Below are positions 6,541 to 8,017 of a stretch of DNA of 8,017 bases, one piece after another. The notes under the pieces were generated by a model. The model did not search any database. It saw nothing but the letters and a program-made list of their open reading frames with translations, and had not been told where the DNA came from. The position numbers and the translations under genes were made by a program. Source of the stretch: Zoogloeaceae bacterium (lineage in GTDB: Bacteria; Pseudomonadota; Gammaproteobacteria; Burkholderiales; Rhodocyclaceae); the NCBI GenBank assembly GCA_031274855.1, contig JAISPO010000002.1, positions 1 through 8,017 on the forward strand. Direction: 5' to 3'. Numbering within the stretch: position 1 is the stretch's first letter; each line of letters begins with the position of its first letter.

Positions 6541-6561
6541 TTTTGTTGCGTCGCAGCAAAA
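6541..6561. promoter_or_regulatory. 21-bp palindromic operator candidate at the phasin promoter
   Basis: Ten-base arms around a central T (6551) are complementary at nine of ten positions, with one T/G mismatch at 6546/6556. The core TTGC-GTC-GCAG (6546-6556) is one base from the CTGC-N3-GCAG type of site reported for the PHA-responsive repressor PhaR. It overlaps the proposed -35 box, a typical repressor position. PhaR binding is inference; the palindrome itself is direct. Confidence 0.6.
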
Positions 6562-6574
6562 TTTCCGCTATAGT
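6546..6574 (+). promoter_or_regulatory. Sigma-70 promoter for the phasin gene
   Basis: TTGCGT (-35, 6546-6551) and TATAGT (-10, 6569-6574) are separated by exactly 17 bases. An A/T-rich stretch (about 6496-6545) lies upstream and could act as an UP element. Transcription would start near 6581, giving a short leader before the ATG at 6618. Confidence 0.6.
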
Positions 6575-6617
6575 GGGCACCGTTGTGATCCAAAAATCTC
6601 ATATTCAGGAGTACGTT

Positions 6618-7139
6618 ATGTCTGTTAACCTTGAGCAGTTCGCGGCCTCCAACAAGGCCACCGTCGATTCCCTTCTCGCTGTCGCCAACGCCGCTCTGGT
6701 CACCGCCGAGCGCATTGCCGCCCTCAATCTGGGTGCTGCGCGTTCCGCCCTTGAGGATTCCGCGTCCGTCACCAAGGCCGCTTTGGCAGTCAAGAGCCCC
6801 AACGAAGCCGCCGCTTTGCAAACCGCGCTGCTGCAACCCAGCGTCGAAAAGGCCGTCAGCTACTCGCGTTCGCTTTATGAAATTTCCAGCGAGTCGCAGC
6901 AGCAATTCGCCAAAATGATCGAAACCCAGTTCGCCGATTTCCAGAAGCAGGTCGGCGGCCTCGTCGACCAAGCCTCCAAGAGCGCTCCGGCCGGTTCCGA
7001 AAATATTGTCGCTGCCGTGCAAAGCACCTTCGCCACCGCCAATTCCGCTTTCAACAACATGGTGTCGATGACCAAGCAGTTTACTGAAGCGGCTCAAGCC
7101 AACATCGCCGCCGCGACCAAGACCGCTGCCAAGAAGTAA
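6618..7139 (+). CDS. Phasin (PHA granule-associated protein)
   Basis: This encodes 173 residues of the beta-proteobacterial phasin type. Phasins are small, abundant amphipathic proteins that coat polyhydroxyalkanoate granules and control their size and number. The sequence is Ala/Lys/Gln-rich, almost wholly helical in character and without signal peptide or membrane segment. Characteristic stretches are LEQFAASNKATVDSLLAVAN near the N-terminus, SRSLYEISSESQQQFAKMIE in the middle, and an Ala/Lys tail (AAATKTAAKK). The ATG at 6618 has AGGAG six bases upstream, which decides it against an upstream in-frame start at 6543 that would lie inside the promoter. It has its own promoter and terminator, so it is a separate unit inserted between btuD and btuF. 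PhaP is the likely name, but paralogues are common, so no symbol is given. Confidence 0.92.
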   Translation: MSVNLEQFAASNKATVDSLLAVANAALVTAERIAALNLGAARSALEDSASVTKAALAVKSPNEAAALQTALLQPSVEKAVSYSRSLYEISSESQQQFAKMIETQFADFQKQVGGLVDQASKSAPAGSENIVAAVQSTFATANSAFNNMVSMTKQFTEAAQANIAAATKTAAKK

Positions 7140-7167
7140 GCCGCGACCGCGCTGTTGTATCTAAATC

Positions 7168-7202
7168 AACGGCCCAAGGCATTGCGCCTTGGGCCGTTTT
7201 TT
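7168..7202 (+). terminator. Rho-independent terminator of the phasin gene
   Basis: AACGGCCCAAGGC (7168-7180) pairs perfectly with GCCTTGGGCCGTT (7186-7198) across a five-base loop. Six T follow at 7197-7202. It begins 29 bases after the phasin stop. On the minus strand the stem is followed only by TGATTT, so it would serve btuF weakly at best. The T-tract overlaps the btuF stop codon. Confidence 0.93.
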
Positions 7203-8017
7203 ACTGCCCGCGCCTGGCTCTGGCTGATTCCAGATCAGCGCACAGTTGCGCGGCGCCCTCGGCCAGACGCGGCGTATGGCGCTGGATCAGATCAGGCGGA
7301 ATGAAATAGAGGTTGTCGCGTTTAACAGCAGTTAATGCTGGCCACTGCCGCCAGTCGGCCAGCCATTCGGGACGGGCCTCGCCCATGCCACTGGCAATGA
7401 TGACTTCGGGGTCTGCGGACAACACGGCTTCAATGGTGACAGCAGGCGCAAGCGCCTTGAGATTGCCGAAGATGTTTTCGCCGCCGCATAAATGAATAAC
7501 ATCGCTGATGACCTGGCTGCCGCCGATGGTCATCAGCGGTTGTTGCCAGATTTGGTAGAAGGTTCGCACCTTGGGACGGTCGCCGTAACGCTGGCGCAAT
7601 TCGGTCAGCCGATGACGAAAATCTGTTGCGGCCGCCTGTGCCGTGTTCTGAACACCTGCCAGTTCGCCGTAGCGTTCGAGATTACCGGCAACGTCATCAA
7701 TACGTTCCGGCTCCGCCAGATAAACGGGAATGCCCAGCGCACGCAGCTTTTCGATATGCGCCGGACTGTTGCCGCTGGCCCAGCCGGCGGCGAGATCAGG
7801 CTTGAGCGCCGCAATCGCCTCGAGGTCGAGCCGTGCATAGCCGCCGATGCGCGGCAGCTTTTGCGCCGCCGCCGGATAGTTGCTGTATTCAACCGCGCCG
7901 ACCAGATGGCCGCCCGCGCCCGCCGCATAGAGCATTTCGGTAATGTTCGGCGCGAGGCTGACAATGCGTTGCGCCGGTGCGGCAAGGCGAACGGTAACGC
8001 CGGTATCGTCCTTGACC
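7201..8017 (-). CDS. btuF: Periplasmic cobalamin-binding protein BtuF (5'-truncated by window edge)
   Basis: The minus-strand frame is open from the right edge of the window to TAA at 7203-7201, about 271 codons. It begins inside the protein: VRLAAPAQRIVSLAPNITEMLYAAGAG, so the signal peptide and start are missing and the ATG at 7935 is internal. The order RIVSLAPNITE, VEYSNYP, LDLEAIAALKPDL, then LMTIGGSQVISDV, HLCGGENIF, PEVIIASG and TPRLAEGAAQL matches BtuF of the helical-backbone type III binding proteins, which deliver cobalamin to BtuCD. The docking Glu of the N-lobe is present (codon 7819-7821), but the C-lobe equivalent is Gln (7282-7284). Cobalamin specificity is supported by btuBCD nearby. 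It converges on the phasin gene and is outside the riboswitch operon, so it must have its own promoter beyond the window. Confidence 0.92.
   Translation of the reverse strand, partial: VKDDTGVTVRLAAPAQRIVSLAPNITEMLYAAGAGGHLVGAVEYSNYPAAAQKLPRIGGYARLDLEAIAALKPDLAAGWASGNSPAHIEKLRALGIPVYLAEPERIDDVAGNLERYGELAGVQNTAQAAATDFRHRLTELRQRYGDRPKVRTFYQIWQQPLMTIGGSQVISDVIHLCGGENIFGNLKALAPAVTIEAVLSADPEVIIASGMGEARPEWLADWRQWPALTAVKRDNLYFIPPDLIQRHTPRLAEGAAQLCADLESARARRGQ

Noticed and set aside
6543..6617. Upstream start for the phasin
   Set aside because: It would lie within the -35/-10 region and add residues unlike phasins; the ATG at 6618 has a strong Shine-Dalgarno.
7201..7935. Complete 244-residue BtuF starting at 7935
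   Set aside because: Conserved BtuF sequence (RIVSLAPNITE) continues upstream in the same frame to the window edge, so this Met is internal and the gene is partial.

Overview
The window looks like chromosomal DNA of a PHA-storing betaproteobacterium. This is inferred from three things: a neighbouring DUF2844/DUF3443-type gene pair, a beta-type phasin, and GC-rich coding DNA. Rhodocyclales/Rhodocyclaceae is a plausible order, but the sequence alone does not prove it.

Layout. Bases 1-506 hold no gene. They contain a near-perfect 357-bp inverted repeat (154-bp arms, 4 substitutions, no indels) around a 48-nt centre made only of G and C. Arrays of a degenerate 7-bp repeat (CCTGNNN) alternate in orientation, and a separate 13-bp-stem hairpin lies between two of them. 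Bases 567-2373 encode two exported proteins: a small DUF2844-like protein, then a DUF3443-like lipoprotein whose motifs match a two-lobed pepsin-type aspartic peptidase. Bases 2450-2609 are a cobalamin (AdoCbl-type) riboswitch. It precedes a tight operon at 2730-6449: btuB (TonB-dependent outer-membrane B12 receptor), btuC (inner-membrane permease) and btuD (ATPase). A phasin gene (6618-7139) follows, with its own promoter, a 21-bp palindromic operator candidate over the -35, and a strong terminator. On the opposite strand, running in from the right edge, is btuF (7201 to beyond 8017), the periplasmic B12-binding protein. Its 5' end and signal peptide lie outside the window.

How the genes work together. 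BtuB takes cobalamin across the outer membrane, BtuF binds it in the periplasm, and BtuC/BtuD pump it into the cytoplasm. The riboswitch would shut down btuBCD when cobalamin is plentiful. btuF lies outside that transcription unit, separated from it by the unrelated phasin gene. The phasin would coat polyhydroxyalkanoate granules. The DUF2844/DUF3443 pair forms a separate cell-envelope module of unknown function.

The B12 genes and phasin are conventional. The parts most worth a second look are the palindrome/heptamer region at the left edge, which may be real or may reflect a contig-end artefact, and the pepsin-like signature of the DUF3443 protein.
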